A DNA stretch of 64,000 nt from JASLEW01 sp963732005 (GTDB taxonomy: Bacteria; Acidobacteriota; Thermoanaerobaculia; Multivoradales; UBA5704): contig CAVSXT010000005.1 of NCBI GenBank assembly GCA_963732005.1, positions 1,302,001 to 1,366,000 on the forward strand, written 5' to 3'. Under the pieces are notes generated by a model, which saw only the letters and a list, made by a program, of their open reading frames with translations, made no database searches and was not told the origin of the DNA. Shown in pieces: positions 50,002-58,942 of the stretch. Made by a program: the position numbers and the translations under genes. Position 1 is the first letter of the stretch. Every line of letters starts with the position of its first letter.

Positions 50002-52301
50002 CGGCAGCCATCCAGATGACCATGGACGACCGGAACCCGGGGGCGCCGCATCAAGGGGGAACGGCGGGCGGGCGGCGGCGGGCGTTGGCCCTGCTCGCCG
50101 CCGCCTGGTTCTTCGCCGGCCTGGCGGGCGGACGCGGGATGGCCCAGGAAGCCGGCTTCATCCTGGAGGGTCGCCACCAGGTCGCCGCCGGCGCCCTGCG
50201 CTCGCTGGCCTTCGCCCCCGACGGCAGCTGGCTGCTGGCCCTGGCCGGAAACCAGGCGAAGGTGATCGGCCTCGGTGCCCGCGGCGAGATCCAGAAGCGC
50301 TCGGAGATCGCCGGGCTGCGCAAGGAGCCGGTGGCCGCGGCGGTCGCTCCGAGCGGCGAGCTGATCGCCATAACCGACCGCGGCGGCGCCCTGTATCTCT
50401 ATCGCTCGACCGGACCGGCGCCCGCGTTGGCGCTGGTGGCCGCGGTGCCGGACGCGCATCGCGGAGCGGCGACGGCGGTGACCTTCACGGCCGACGGCTC
50501 TTACGTGGCGAGCGGCGGTGAGGACGGCCGGATCAGGCTCTGGACACCGGCGGGGCAGCCCTTCGCCGAGCTCGGCCACCGCGAGCGGCGGGCGCGGGCC
50601 GTCCTGCTCCTCGCGCCCCTGGGCGGCGACCGCCGGTTGCTGGCGATCGACCGCGGCCACCGCATCGCGCTCTGGCAGGCCGATACCCAGCAGGCATTGC
50701 GCGAGAGTCAGATCGACTTCGACATCCTGTCGGCAGCTACCGGCAACGACGGCAAGGCGCTGGCGCTCGGGCTGCAGCAGCTGACCGGCAACCGGTCAGC
50801 CCTGGCCTCGCCGCTAACGCTGGCGCGCGAGATCGACAGCGACGACCGGGTGCGACTCATCGACGGTGAGACCGGCACCGAGCTGCGCGACCTCGAAGGC
50901 GAGCACCAGGACCTCGCGGCGGTGGCGGTCAGCCCGGACGGCAGGTTCGTGGCGGCCGCGGGCTCCGCGGCGAGCGTGACGGTCTGGGACGCGGCGAGCG
51001 GCAAGCGGATCACCCAGATCCCCTGCGAGGACGCGGTGACGGCGCTGAGCTTTTCCCCCGACGGCAGGCGCCTAGTGGTCGGCACGCGACACGGGAGCCT
51101 GGCGGTCTTCGCGCACCAGGGCGTCGCGCCGGTGCATCGCCCCGAGCCGCGGCCGGAGATCCTTCTGGCGCTGATGGAGCCGAGCGGGGTCGCCGGTGAC
51201 AGCGGCGCCGGCGGCACGGCGCTGCGCGGCCCGCCGCTCGCGGTGGACGGCCCGTCGCTGCGCGTCCGCGGCCGCATCAAGAGCGCCTCGCCGCTCAAGT
51301 CGCTGCTCGTCGATGGCCAGGAGATCACCTCGCTGACCGCGGAGAGCGCCGATAGCTACATCTTCAACGCCTACGTGGCGCTGCCGTCGGCGGGCCCTCA
51401 CCAGGTGGAGATCCTGGTGTCGAATCAGAGCGGCGCCACGGCGCGTCGCGTCTTCGCCGTTGCCAGGGCCGCCGAGGTCCACGCGTCGCCGCCGGGACCG
51501 GGGCGCCGGATCGCGTTGATCGTCGGGATCTCGCACTATGCCGAGCCGGCGATCGACCTGGCCTTTGCCGCTGACGATGCCAGGGCCATGTACAAGGCGC
51601 TCACCAACCCGGCTCTGGGGCCCGCGGCATTCCAGGCCCAGGACGTGCGTCTGTTGCTCGACCGCCAGGCGACGGTCGGCGCCATCAACACCGGCCTGCG
51701 CGAGTTCCTGCGCCAGGCGAGGGAGAACGATTTCGTGGTGTTTTTCTTCGCCGGGCACGGGGCGCCCGATCCGAACCACCCCCAGGACCTCTACCTGGTG
51801 GCCCACGACACCCGGGTGAAGGATCTCGCCGGCACCGGGCTGTTGATGCGCCACGTGCGCGAAGCGATCGCCGACATCCCGGCGCGCGACGTGCTGATCC
51901 TCACCGACGCCTGCCACAGCGCCGGCATCGCCGCGCCGGCGAACGGCTCGCGCGGCCTGGAGACGAATCCGATCAATCAAGCCTTCCTCGAAAAGATGAA
52001 GCATGCGAGCGGCGGGCTCGCCATCCTCACCGCCAGCGAAGCGGCGCAACTGTCGCAGGAAGACGCGCGGTGGGGCAACCATGGCGTGTTCACTCATTTC
52101 CTGCTGCAGGGGCTCGCCGGGGCCGCCGACCGCAACGGCGATCACATCGTGACGCTCGGCGAGCTCATGGAATACGTGCGTGAGAACGTGCGCCGCGCCA
52201 CCCGCGACGAGCAGATCCCCGCCGTCGGCCCGACCAGCTTCGACCGCGGCCTGCCGCTGGTCACCGTCCCCAAGTCCGAGGGCAGGCCCCCTTCCCCATG
52301 A
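49998..52301 (+). CDS. Secreted WD40-repeat protein with caspase-like (C14) domain
   Basis: Protein of 767 aa. The GTG at 49998 overlaps the preceding stop; an ATG at 50016 is the alternative. A signal peptide follows (RRRALALLAAAWFFAGLAGGRGMA). WD40-like blades occupy about residues 55-380 (AVTFTADGSYVASGGEDGRIRLWTPAGQP, AVSPDGRFVAAAGSAASVTVWDAASGKR, LSFSPDGRRLVVGTRHGSLAVF). A linker of Ig-like character is next. The C-terminal caspase domain has the catalytic His587 in FFFAGHGAPD and Cys639 in LTDACHSAG. It should be a metacaspase-type protease acting in the periplasm, with WD40 repeats as sensor. It is followed by an OmpA-family gene. Confidence 0.87.
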   Translation: MTAAIQMTMDDRNPGAPHQGGTAGGRRRALALLAAAWFFAGLAGGRGMAQEAGFILEGRHQVAAGALRSLAFAPDGSWLLALAGNQAKVIGLGARGEIQKRSEIAGLRKEPVAAAVAPSGELIAITDRGGALYLYRSTGPAPALALVAAVPDAHRGAATAVTFTADGSYVASGGEDGRIRLWTPAGQPFAELGHRERRARAVLLLAPLGGDRRLLAIDRGHRIALWQADTQQALRESQIDFDILSAATGNDGKALALGLQQLTGNRSALASPLTLAREIDSDDRVRLIDGETGTELRDLEGEHQDLAAVAVSPDGRFVAAAGSAASVTVWDAASGKRITQIPCEDAVTALSFSPDGRRLVVGTRHGSLAVFAHQGVAPVHRPEPRPEILLALMEPSGVAGDSGAGGTALRGPPLAVDGPSLRVRGRIKSASPLKSLLVDGQEITSLTAESADSYIFNAYVALPSAGPHQVEILVSNQSGATARRVFAVARAAEVHASPPGPGRRIALIVGISHYAEPAIDLAFAADDARAMYKALTNPALGPAAFQAQDVRLLLDRQATVGAINTGLREFLRQARENDFVVFFFAGHGAPDPNHPQDLYLVAHDTRVKDLAGTGLLMRHVREAIADIPARDVLILTDACHSAGIAAPANGSRGLETNPINQAFLEKMKHASGGLAILTASEAAQLSQEDARWGNHGVFTHFLLQGLAGAADRNGDHIVTLGELMEYVRENVRRATRDEQIPAVGPTSFDRGLPLVTVPKSEGRPPSP

Positions 52302-52347
52302 GCGGGCGCCGCTCCGGCCCCGCACCACTCGAAAGGAGATCGATCGC

Positions 52348-53007
52348 ATGAGCACCCGTCGTGAAGCGGTCAGGACCCCGGGCCGGCAGCGCGCCGCAGG
52401 CCCCCTTCTGCTGATTGCCCTCGCCGTCTTATCCCTGCGCTACGCCGGGCTCGCGCCGGCGGCCACGGCGCAGGAGGCCGGCGAGCGAGTCGTGCTGCAG
52501 CCGAGCGAGGTGACAGTCGAGCGGCTGCTCGAGCTGCTGGCGCCGCCCGGCACGGCGCGTATGGCGATCGGTGGGCCGCATCCGCAGCCGGTGCGGGCGC
52601 AATGCAACGTCTTCAGGCACGGGACGCGCGGCATCGAGGCGAAGGCCACCACCCCCGTGCCGGCGATTCCCGTCGAGTTCGCGTTCAATTCCACGGACAT
52701 CACTACGGCGGCGGCCGAGGCTCTCACGATCACCGGCAAGGCGCTGGCACAGATTCCGTCCTCTTGCTTCCGCATCGACGGTTTTACCGACAACGTCGGC
52801 TCCGAGGCTTACAATGCCCACCTGGCGCAGGTACGGGCGGAAGTGGTGGTGAGCTTCCTGAAAGACCGATGCGGTATCGATCCGCAACGGCTTCTTGCGC
52901 ATGGTGTCGGCATGGTCAAGGGCTCCTCCAACGACACCGAGGCAGGCCGCCAGGCCAATCGTCGGGTCGAGTTCGTGAACATGGGTTCGGGAGACACCGT
53001 GCCGTAG
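52348..53007 (+). CDS. OmpA-family peptidoglycan-binding protein
   Basis: Protein of 219 aa with AAAGGAG before the ATG. The signal or anchor segment is LLLIALAVLSLRYAGLAPAATAQEA. The C-terminal ~120 residues are an OmpA-like domain: VEFAFNSTDITTAAAEALTITGKALAQI, FRIDGFTDNVGSEAYNAHLAQVRAEVVVSFL and GMVKGSSNDTEAGRQANRRVEF, with the Asp and Arg that hold diaminopimelate. It should tether the module to the cell wall. It lies 46 bp after the caspase gene on the same strand and converges with the pseudokinase gene (9-bp gap). Confidence 0.87.
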   Translation: MSTRREAVRTPGRQRAAGPLLLIALAVLSLRYAGLAPAATAQEAGERVVLQPSEVTVERLLELLAPPGTARMAIGGPHPQPVRAQCNVFRHGTRGIEAKATTPVPAIPVEFAFNSTDITTAAAEALTITGKALAQIPSSCFRIDGFTDNVGSEAYNAHLAQVRAEVVVSFLKDRCGIDPQRLLAHGVGMVKGSSNDTEAGRQANRRVEFVNMGSGDTVP

Positions 53008-53016
53008 CGGCGCGGG

Positions 53017-54630
53017 CTAGCGATCCACCACCGCGAGATCACGCACCGCCATCGCGACCTCGCGCGGATGAGCGCAGCGCATCTGCGCCACCCATTCGGC
53101 AAAGACCTTGGCCGGCGGCGCCGCGTTCTCGCCGCCGGCCCCATGCCAGGGGTACACGCGCTTCCACTGCTCCGGCGGCCCTGCGCCGGCGGCCTCCGGC
53201 AGCGACATCGCCTGCTCGAAACGCACCGCGAAGACGAGGTCGAGGCCGGGCGGCTTGGAGGCTTGCCAGGAAAACGTTCTTTCATCCTCGGGCACCGGCA
53301 CGACCAGCCCCCCGGGGCCGCCGTCGACCGGCAGGTCGGGCCGCCGCAGGTTGGGATAGAGGCAGGTCAGGTCGCCATCGGCGTTGAGCTCGAAAACCAG
53401 CAGGTGTCCCGGGTGGCCGGAAGCGACGCGGAAGCGGACGGGCGTTCCCAACGGGACCGTCGGCGTGCCGCCGCCGGCGGACGGCTCGATACCGGCGGAG
53501 CGCTCGAGGTCGAAGGAGAACGACGAATCGGCCCAGGAGAGGCTGCGCAGCGCCGTCCCGAGCCCTGCGGCGGAGGTGGCGCTCGCCACTCCCGCGGCTG
53601 GGCAGATCGTGGGGATCGGGTCCACCCTGTCCTTGCGCGCCAACAGCCACCCCAGGCAGACGAGCAGCGCGGCGGCGCCGGCGGCGACCAGGATCTGCTT
53701 GGCGAGGCCGGCTGCCGGCCGGCCGCTGCGCTCCGCCGCCTTCTCCGGCTCCGCCCGAGGGCGGTGCCCGCCGCCGGCCGACGCGGCCGGCGCGCTGGTT
53801 GGGCCGAGGCTGGTGAGCACCTGGCCGGCGTCGGCGAAGCGAGCGCTCGCGTCCTTGCACGTCATCTGCCGCACCGTCAGGGAGAGCGCCACCGGGAAGC
53901 CGGCCAGCAGCTCATGCAGCGGGGCAAGGTCGAGCGCGGAGCCCTGGAACGCCGGCCACAGCGCGTCGCCGCTCGCCAGCCGGGCGTCGGCCTCGCCGCC
54001 GGCATGAGCCTCGCGGGCCCGCTCCGCCGCCAGCTTCTCGAAGCGCGGCGAGCCGAGCAGCAGCTCGTAGATCACCAGGCCGAGCGCATAGACGTCGACG
54101 GCGGCGGTGCAGCCGTCCCCGCGCACCACCTCGGGCGCGGTGTAGCGCCGGTCGCGCCCCGGCTCCGGCGGCACGCCGGCGGGCAGTGACAGCAGCCCGA
54201 AGTCGCCTACCTTGCAGGTTTCGCCGACCCAAAAGAGGTTCTGCGGCTTGACGCCGCCGTGCACCATCCCACGGCTGTGCAGCGCGTCCAGACCCGCCAG
54301 GCCCTGCCGGAGGATCGCCTCGGCCCGCGGAATCCCCACGGGGGCGGAGAGGAGCGTCGTCTCCAGCGTCTGATCGGCGACCTCCCGCACGACGGCCGCC
54401 GGCTGCTGGCCGTGATCGATCGAGTAGGTGGCGAGCACATGCTCGTCCACCACGTCCAGCATCTGCGCCGCCCTGCCGAGAAAGGCGCGCACGAACGCGT
54501 CATTGGCGGCCGCCCCTGGTTGCAACACCCTGATGGCCACCTGCCGCTCGACCAGCGAATCCCATCCCGCGTAGACGGTCGTGTACCTGCCAAAACCCAG
54601 AATCTCTCCGCTGCGCTCGATGCGGCTCAA
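53017..54630 (-). CDS. Membrane pseudokinase with DUF4384-like C-terminal domain
   Basis: Protein of 537 aa with a TTG start (54630) and GGAGAG 6 nt upstream. The N-terminal kinase-like domain has a Gly-rich loop (GFGRYTTVYAGW), but VAIK reads VAIR (Arg34 for Lys) and HRD reads HGG (124-126); DFG (143-145) is kept. Two essential residues are thus gone and the domain should not phosphorylate. A linker, one membrane helix (about 310-330, ILVAAGAAALLVCLGWLL) and a DUF4384-like outer domain follow (GTPVRFRVASGHPGHLLVFELNADGDLTCLYPN). It probably senses something outside and signals by binding. It is divergent from the 990-aa gene, with a shared promoter region. Confidence 0.85.
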   Translation of the reverse strand: MSRIERSGEILGFGRYTTVYAGWDSLVERQVAIRVLQPGAAANDAFVRAFLGRAAQMLDVVDEHVLATYSIDHGQQPAAVVREVADQTLETTLLSAPVGIPRAEAILRQGLAGLDALHSRGMVHGGVKPQNLFWVGETCKVGDFGLLSLPAGVPPEPGRDRRYTAPEVVRGDGCTAAVDVYALGLVIYELLLGSPRFEKLAAERAREAHAGGEADARLASGDALWPAFQGSALDLAPLHELLAGFPVALSLTVRQMTCKDASARFADAGQVLTSLGPTSAPAASAGGGHRPRAEPEKAAERSGRPAAGLAKQILVAAGAAALLVCLGWLLARKDRVDPIPTICPAAGVASATSAAGLGTALRSLSWADSSFSFDLERSAGIEPSAGGGTPTVPLGTPVRFRVASGHPGHLLVFELNADGDLTCLYPNLRRPDLPVDGGPGGLVVPVPEDERTFSWQASKPPGLDLVFAVRFEQAMSLPEAAGAGPPEQWKRVYPWHGAGGENAAPPAKVFAEWVAQMRCAHPREVAMAVRDLAVVDR

Positions 54631-54711
54631 GAGGTTCTCTCCTGTCAGGCAGACGCCGCCGGCACCGGCGGGGCTCAAGGGAGTAGACACCGCCGGGCGC
54701 CGAGCGGGTGA

Positions 54712-54744
54712 CTCAACAAAGGGCGCCGGCCGGTGTCTCCCCGG
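54712..54744 (+). promoter_or_regulatory. ECF-like promoter element, copy 2
   Basis: Begins CTCAACAAAGGGCGCC and ends GGTGTCTCCCCGG; 28 of 33 bases match 49407-49439. It lies 46 bp before the start at 54791. On the opposite strand GGCGCCCGGCGGTGTCTAC (ending near 54682) resembles its right half and faces the pseudokinase gene. Confidence 0.6.
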
Positions 54745-54790
54745 TACGGGCGGCGCATGGTCCGCTCTCACCTGGCGCCGGAGCGGCTCG

Positions 54791-57763
54791 ATGGCACAAG
54801 AGACAGTGGAAGAGACGATCCAGCAAACGACCTCGGTGGCGGGCAGCGGTAACGTCGCCGCGGCTTTCGGCAAGGTGGGCGGCGGCGTGCACATCGGCGA
54901 CGTGCAGGTCGTCTCCGACAACCAGTTCTTCGACCTCGTGCTGGCCGAGCTGCGGGTCGAGCCGCCATTCGAGTCGCCGGCTGCGGACCAGCTGGTCGAG
55001 CTGCTCGCGAGAGAGCGCCTGCTGATCCTCGCCGGACCGCTCGCCAACAAGGCGGAGTGCGCCCGCGACCTGGCCTATCGGCTGGGGCAGCGGCTCACAG
55101 CCGGCAAGGCGTCGCAATTGGCCATCCGGGAGCGCTGGCGGGGCCAGGCGGCCCAGCGGCTGGAGGGAGCGCTCGGCGGCGAGGGCCACACGATCCTGCT
55201 GCTGCCCGAGATCTCCAAATCGCAGCTCGCCGCCTACGGGCCCGTCAAGATGCTGCAGCTGCTATCGGCGCGCAACGCCTACGCCATCATCACGACCGAC
55301 GGTAGCCGCGAGAGCTGGCACATCGGCGAAGGCGGCTACCACCCGCAGCTCTGGCACGAGCTCGCGCCGGAGGCGTACTACGGCTATCCCCAGCTCGCCG
55401 CCTTCCTGTTCCGCCTGCTCCTCGATTCCGAGCTGCCGGTCCCGGAAGGCCTGTTGCCGGATCTCCCGGACTCCGGCCTGCTGATCGCGGGCCTGCCGCT
55501 GCTCGCCGCGGCCGAGAGCCTGAAGAGCCCGGAGAACGTGCGCTTCTTCGCCCGCGGGTTGCTGGCGAGCGCCACGGCATCCTCCCGTACCGACATCGAG
55601 GGGCAGCTGGCGGAGCTGGCCGGCGATCCCGAGGGGGTCCTCCAATGGTATGACCAGCTCGACGCCCGCGATCAGCTGCTGGCGGTAGGTCTGGTGCTGT
55701 TCGACGGTCTCCCCGACGACCTGCTGTTCGCCGGCCTCGAGCTGCTGGTCGAGACCACCTGGCGCGGCAGCGACCCGCTGCTGCCACAGTTCGACTACGG
55801 TGACCTCAGCCGTTTCGAGACCTATTTCAAGGAGCGCCGCGTCGAAGGCGGCTTCGTGCGCATCGAGAGCGGTTCGCGCGAGCGCCGCCGGCAGATCCTG
55901 AGCGCGGCATGGCGGCACCAACGGCGGCGGCTGCTGGCGACGCTGCCGGCCTTGACGGAGATGATTCGCGAGTCGGCGTCCGGGAGCGGCTCGCCCGCGC
56001 CGCCGGCCGGCAGGTCGTCCGGCATCGCCGGCTCGGCGGCGCGGGCCCTCGGCCGCTCCGAGAGCGGATCGACGCAACTCCACCAGGTGCTGGTGGAGTC
56101 GCTCAGCATGATCGGCCTGCTGTCGATCGACATGGTGGAGCCGTATCTGCTGGATCTCGCCGCCGACCCTTCGGAAAGCGTGCAGCAGCTGGTCGCCGGC
56201 GCCCTGGCCGCCTGGCGGGGCGAGGACGGCAGGGACGAGACGCTGTTCAAGCTCCTGAAGCACTGGTGGTCGGAGGCGTGCAACGTCGGCGACAGCGGCT
56301 CGCGGATCGCCCGTGCGGCCAGGCTCGGACCGGATCCCTGGGGGGCGGTGCGCGCCGCGGTGGCGCTGGCGGTCGGGCATGCGGCGCAGTACGACCGCGA
56401 GGGCTACCTGGCCCCGGCGCTCACCGACCTGCTCACCCAGCTGCTCGCCGACGCCAACCCGCGCGTGCGTGATGTGGTCGGCAGGTTCACTCTGCCTCAC
56501 GTCATCACCTGGCACTTCCGCGAGCTCGAAGCGCTGATCAGGACGCGGGCGCTGGCCGCGACGGAATTGATCCCCGCGGTGGCGCGCGGCGCGGCGAGGG
56601 CCTGCGAGATCGGGCCCGAGGAGTGCCTGCCGATCCTCGACAGCTGGACCGCGCTGGCGCGGGCCGAGGCGAAGCACGAGGATCAGCAGGTGCGCTCGCG
56701 CGAGATCCTGCTCGCCACCGTGGCGCTGACCTGGGGCTTCATCCATTGCGACGAGGAACAGCCGCGGCTGCGCGGCGCGACGATGGCGAGCAAGCTGCAA
56801 GCCCTGGTGACCGAAGAGGGCCATCCCTTCATCCGCTACTATGCGCTCGCCGCCATCGAGATCCAGACGCAACGCAACTTCGCGCTGGCCGCGAGCCTGC
56901 TGCAGGCGCTGCTCGAGCACATCGGCCTCGCCGACCGGCCGGCGATGATCGATCTCGCGGTGCGCGTCTATCTGTTTCAGCGCCAGCAGCTGCGCGGCGG
57001 CGACCAGAACGTCGTGGTGAGTGGCCGCAGCTATCCGATCTGGACGCGATCGCCGCGGCCTCTGACCGGCCTGGAGGCGTCGCTCTACGGTTGGATCCTC
57101 GACGACACCCGTCCGGCGGCACAGCAGCTGGCGGTGGGCATCTTCGCCGCCCTGTCGGACACCGCGTTGGACCGCGAAGAGGAGCGCTTGCGGGCGGCCG
57201 CTCCGGATGCCACCAAGCTGGCCCCGGGGGACTCGGCGGCGCGGCCGGCCGGTGCTCGCCCCGCCACCCGTGGGCCGCGGCCGCCCGAGACCCGCGACCT
57301 GGAACTGCTGGGACACCTGGCGGTCTACCTGGCGGAGCCGCGCAAGCGGGAGCTGCGTCCCATTCTCAAGCCGCTGCTGGCCGAGATGCTCTTCGAGTGG
57401 CGCCGCGCCTTGCAAGCGGCCAGGGTGCCGCCCTCACAGTCACCAGGCGTGCCGGCGGGCGCCGAGGCGCGACAGGTCGCCCTTGCGGCAGCGGTCATGG
57501 CGGCGAACCGGCGCCTCGATATCCTGCTGAAACGCTGGATGGATGTGCGGAATGCGGCAACCCAGGCGATCGCAACGCACCTGCGACGGGCGCTCGGCTT
57601 CTACCGCTGGCGCTGGGCGCTGGTGCTCGGTGCGATGCTGCTCGTCCTGGGGACCTGGGCGCTGGGCAGGACGGGTTGGGACGCGTGGCAGCGCCACCGC
57701 GGCGCGGCAACCGCGGTGGCCCCTGCGGCCGTGGGGCAACCGCCGCCGGCCCCGGTGCGCTAG
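54791..57763 (+). CDS. Large membrane protein with degenerate NTPase and helical repeats
   Basis: Protein of 990 aa. Residues 15-45 hold a Gly-rich segment ending GGGVHIGDVQVV. Next comes a degenerate P-loop NTPase-like region: LLILAGPLANKAECARDLAYRLG in place of Walker A (no GKT/S) and HTILLLPEISKSQLAAY as a Walker B-like strand. Residues from about 200 to 900 are helical repeats of HEAT/TPR character. One membrane helix lies near the C-terminus (WRWALVLGAMLLVLGTWALG), followed by a Pro/Ala tail. It looks like a STAND-type signalling protein that has lost nucleotide hydrolysis. The start has GGAG 7 nt upstream. The CHAT protease gene follows 51 bp later and shares the GG-x-HIG segment. Confidence 0.75.
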   Translation: MAQETVEETIQQTTSVAGSGNVAAAFGKVGGGVHIGDVQVVSDNQFFDLVLAELRVEPPFESPAADQLVELLARERLLILAGPLANKAECARDLAYRLGQRLTAGKASQLAIRERWRGQAAQRLEGALGGEGHTILLLPEISKSQLAAYGPVKMLQLLSARNAYAIITTDGSRESWHIGEGGYHPQLWHELAPEAYYGYPQLAAFLFRLLLDSELPVPEGLLPDLPDSGLLIAGLPLLAAAESLKSPENVRFFARGLLASATASSRTDIEGQLAELAGDPEGVLQWYDQLDARDQLLAVGLVLFDGLPDDLLFAGLELLVETTWRGSDPLLPQFDYGDLSRFETYFKERRVEGGFVRIESGSRERRRQILSAAWRHQRRRLLATLPALTEMIRESASGSGSPAPPAGRSSGIAGSAARALGRSESGSTQLHQVLVESLSMIGLLSIDMVEPYLLDLAADPSESVQQLVAGALAAWRGEDGRDETLFKLLKHWWSEACNVGDSGSRIARAARLGPDPWGAVRAAVALAVGHAAQYDREGYLAPALTDLLTQLLADANPRVRDVVGRFTLPHVITWHFRELEALIRTRALAATELIPAVARGAARACEIGPEECLPILDSWTALARAEAKHEDQQVRSREILLATVALTWGFIHCDEEQPRLRGATMASKLQALVTEEGHPFIRYYALAAIEIQTQRNFALAASLLQALLEHIGLADRPAMIDLAVRVYLFQRQQLRGGDQNVVVSGRSYPIWTRSPRPLTGLEASLYGWILDDTRPAAQQLAVGIFAALSDTALDREEERLRAAAPDATKLAPGDSAARPAGARPATRGPRPPETRDLELLGHLAVYLAEPRKRELRPILKPLLAEMLFEWRRALQAARVPPSQSPGVPAGAEARQVALAAAVMAANRRLDILLKRWMDVRNAATQAIATHLRRALGFYRWRWALVLGAMLLVLGTWALGRTGWDAWQRHRGAATAVAPAAVGQPPPAPVR

Positions 57764-57814
57764 ACGGCGCGGCGCCGCTCGCCGCCGCTGGAATGGCCAA
57801 GAGGAGGGATGACG

Positions 57815-58942
57815 ATGGGTCTCGATGCGGACGCAATCGTCGAGCAGCTGATCGCCTATTGGAACCAGGACGTGGCCGCCAGCGACGTCGAGATGCGCCG
57901 CACCTGCCGGCGCATCCTTGCCGAGCTGGCGCCTTCCCTGTCCGCCGCCGAGCTGCTGGTATGGCAGGAGGACCCCGAGCAGCACCGCCAGGAGATCGAG
58001 CGCGGCGTGGCAGCCTGGCTGGCCGCTCGCGGACCGTCGCGCGATCTGCCGCCGAGCGCTGTTGCATCACGCGATCTGGACATCGCCACGGTCGCCAGGC
58101 CGGCTCCGCCGCCACCGCCCGCGCTTCCCGCGCCTCCCCGGCCGGCGGCGCCAGTGGCATCAGGCGCTCCGGCCGCCGAGCCGAGGCGTGAATCGGGAAC
58201 GCACATCGAGCAGCAGGCGACGGGAAGCAACAATATTACGGTGGGCACGATGAACGGACTGAGCGGCGGCTTCCATATCGGGGCGCTGACGACGGTCGCC
58301 ACCGGAAGCGGCAGCGGCGGCGCCACGGCCGGTTCGGCGGCGATGCCGGAGACGCCTGTTCGCATCCTCTTCCTGGGCGCCAATCCCGCCGACTCGACGC
58401 GTTTGCGGCTCGACGAGGAGGTGCGGGAGATCGATCACGCCCTGGCCAGCGCCGCGCTGGGTAAACGCTGCGACCTCCGCCAGCAGTGGGCAGTGCGGGT
58501 CTCCGAGCTGCAGGGCTTCTTGCTGCGCACCAAGCCACGGGTGCTCCACTTCAGCGGCCACGGCAGCGAGAGCGCAATCATGTTGGAATCGGACGGCGGC
58601 GGCAGCCGCCCGGTCGCGGCGGCCCGGCTGGCGAATCTGCTGAAGCAGTTCAACCAGAACCTGCGCTGCGTGGTGCTCAACGCCTGCTATTCGGCGGAAC
58701 AGGCGGAGGCCATCGCCGAGCACATCGATTGTGTGATCGGCATGTCGGCCGCCGTTGCCGACCGCGCCGCGATCCGCTTCGCCGCCGCGTTCTACCTCGC
58801 CGTGGCATCCGGCTGCAGCGTGCAAGCCGCCTTCGATCAAGGCTGCGCCGACATCGAGGTCGGCGAGCTGGCGCAGGATGAGGTCCCTGCCCTGATCGCC
58901 CGCCGGTGCGACCCCGGGCAGCTGGTGCTGGTCGACGGCTGA
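57815..58942 (+). CDS. CHAT-domain protease
   Basis: Protein of 375 aa. The N-terminal ~70 residues are helical and unrecognised (DADAIVEQLIAYWNQDVAASDVEMRRTCRRILAEL). A Pro/Ala linker leads to a Gly/Asn-rich segment ending GLSGGFHIGALTTV (about 138-163), which resembles the start of the preceding protein. The CHAT protease domain follows: VRILFLGANPADSTRLRLDEEVREID, catalytic His249 in VLHFSGHGSE, catalytic Cys291 in VVLNACYSAEQAEAIAEHIDCVIGMSAAV. This is a caspase-like Cys protease usually activated by a partner. The ATG at 57815 has the best distance to GAGGAGG; 57809 is possible. Confidence 0.9.
   Translation: MGLDADAIVEQLIAYWNQDVAASDVEMRRTCRRILAELAPSLSAAELLVWQEDPEQHRQEIERGVAAWLAARGPSRDLPPSAVASRDLDIATVARPAPPPPPALPAPPRPAAPVASGAPAAEPRRESGTHIEQQATGSNNITVGTMNGLSGGFHIGALTTVATGSGSGGATAGSAAMPETPVRILFLGANPADSTRLRLDEEVREIDHALASAALGKRCDLRQQWAVRVSELQGFLLRTKPRVLHFSGHGSESAIMLESDGGGSRPVAAARLANLLKQFNQNLRCVVLNACYSAEQAEAIAEHIDCVIGMSAAVADRAAIRFAAAFYLAVASGCSVQAAFDQGCADIEVGELAQDEVPALIARRCDPGQLVLVDG

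Noticed and set aside
54791..57763. An active STAND NTPase
   Set aside because: The Walker A-like segment reads GPLANKAECA and lacks the GKT/S needed for nucleotide binding, so I call it degenerate.
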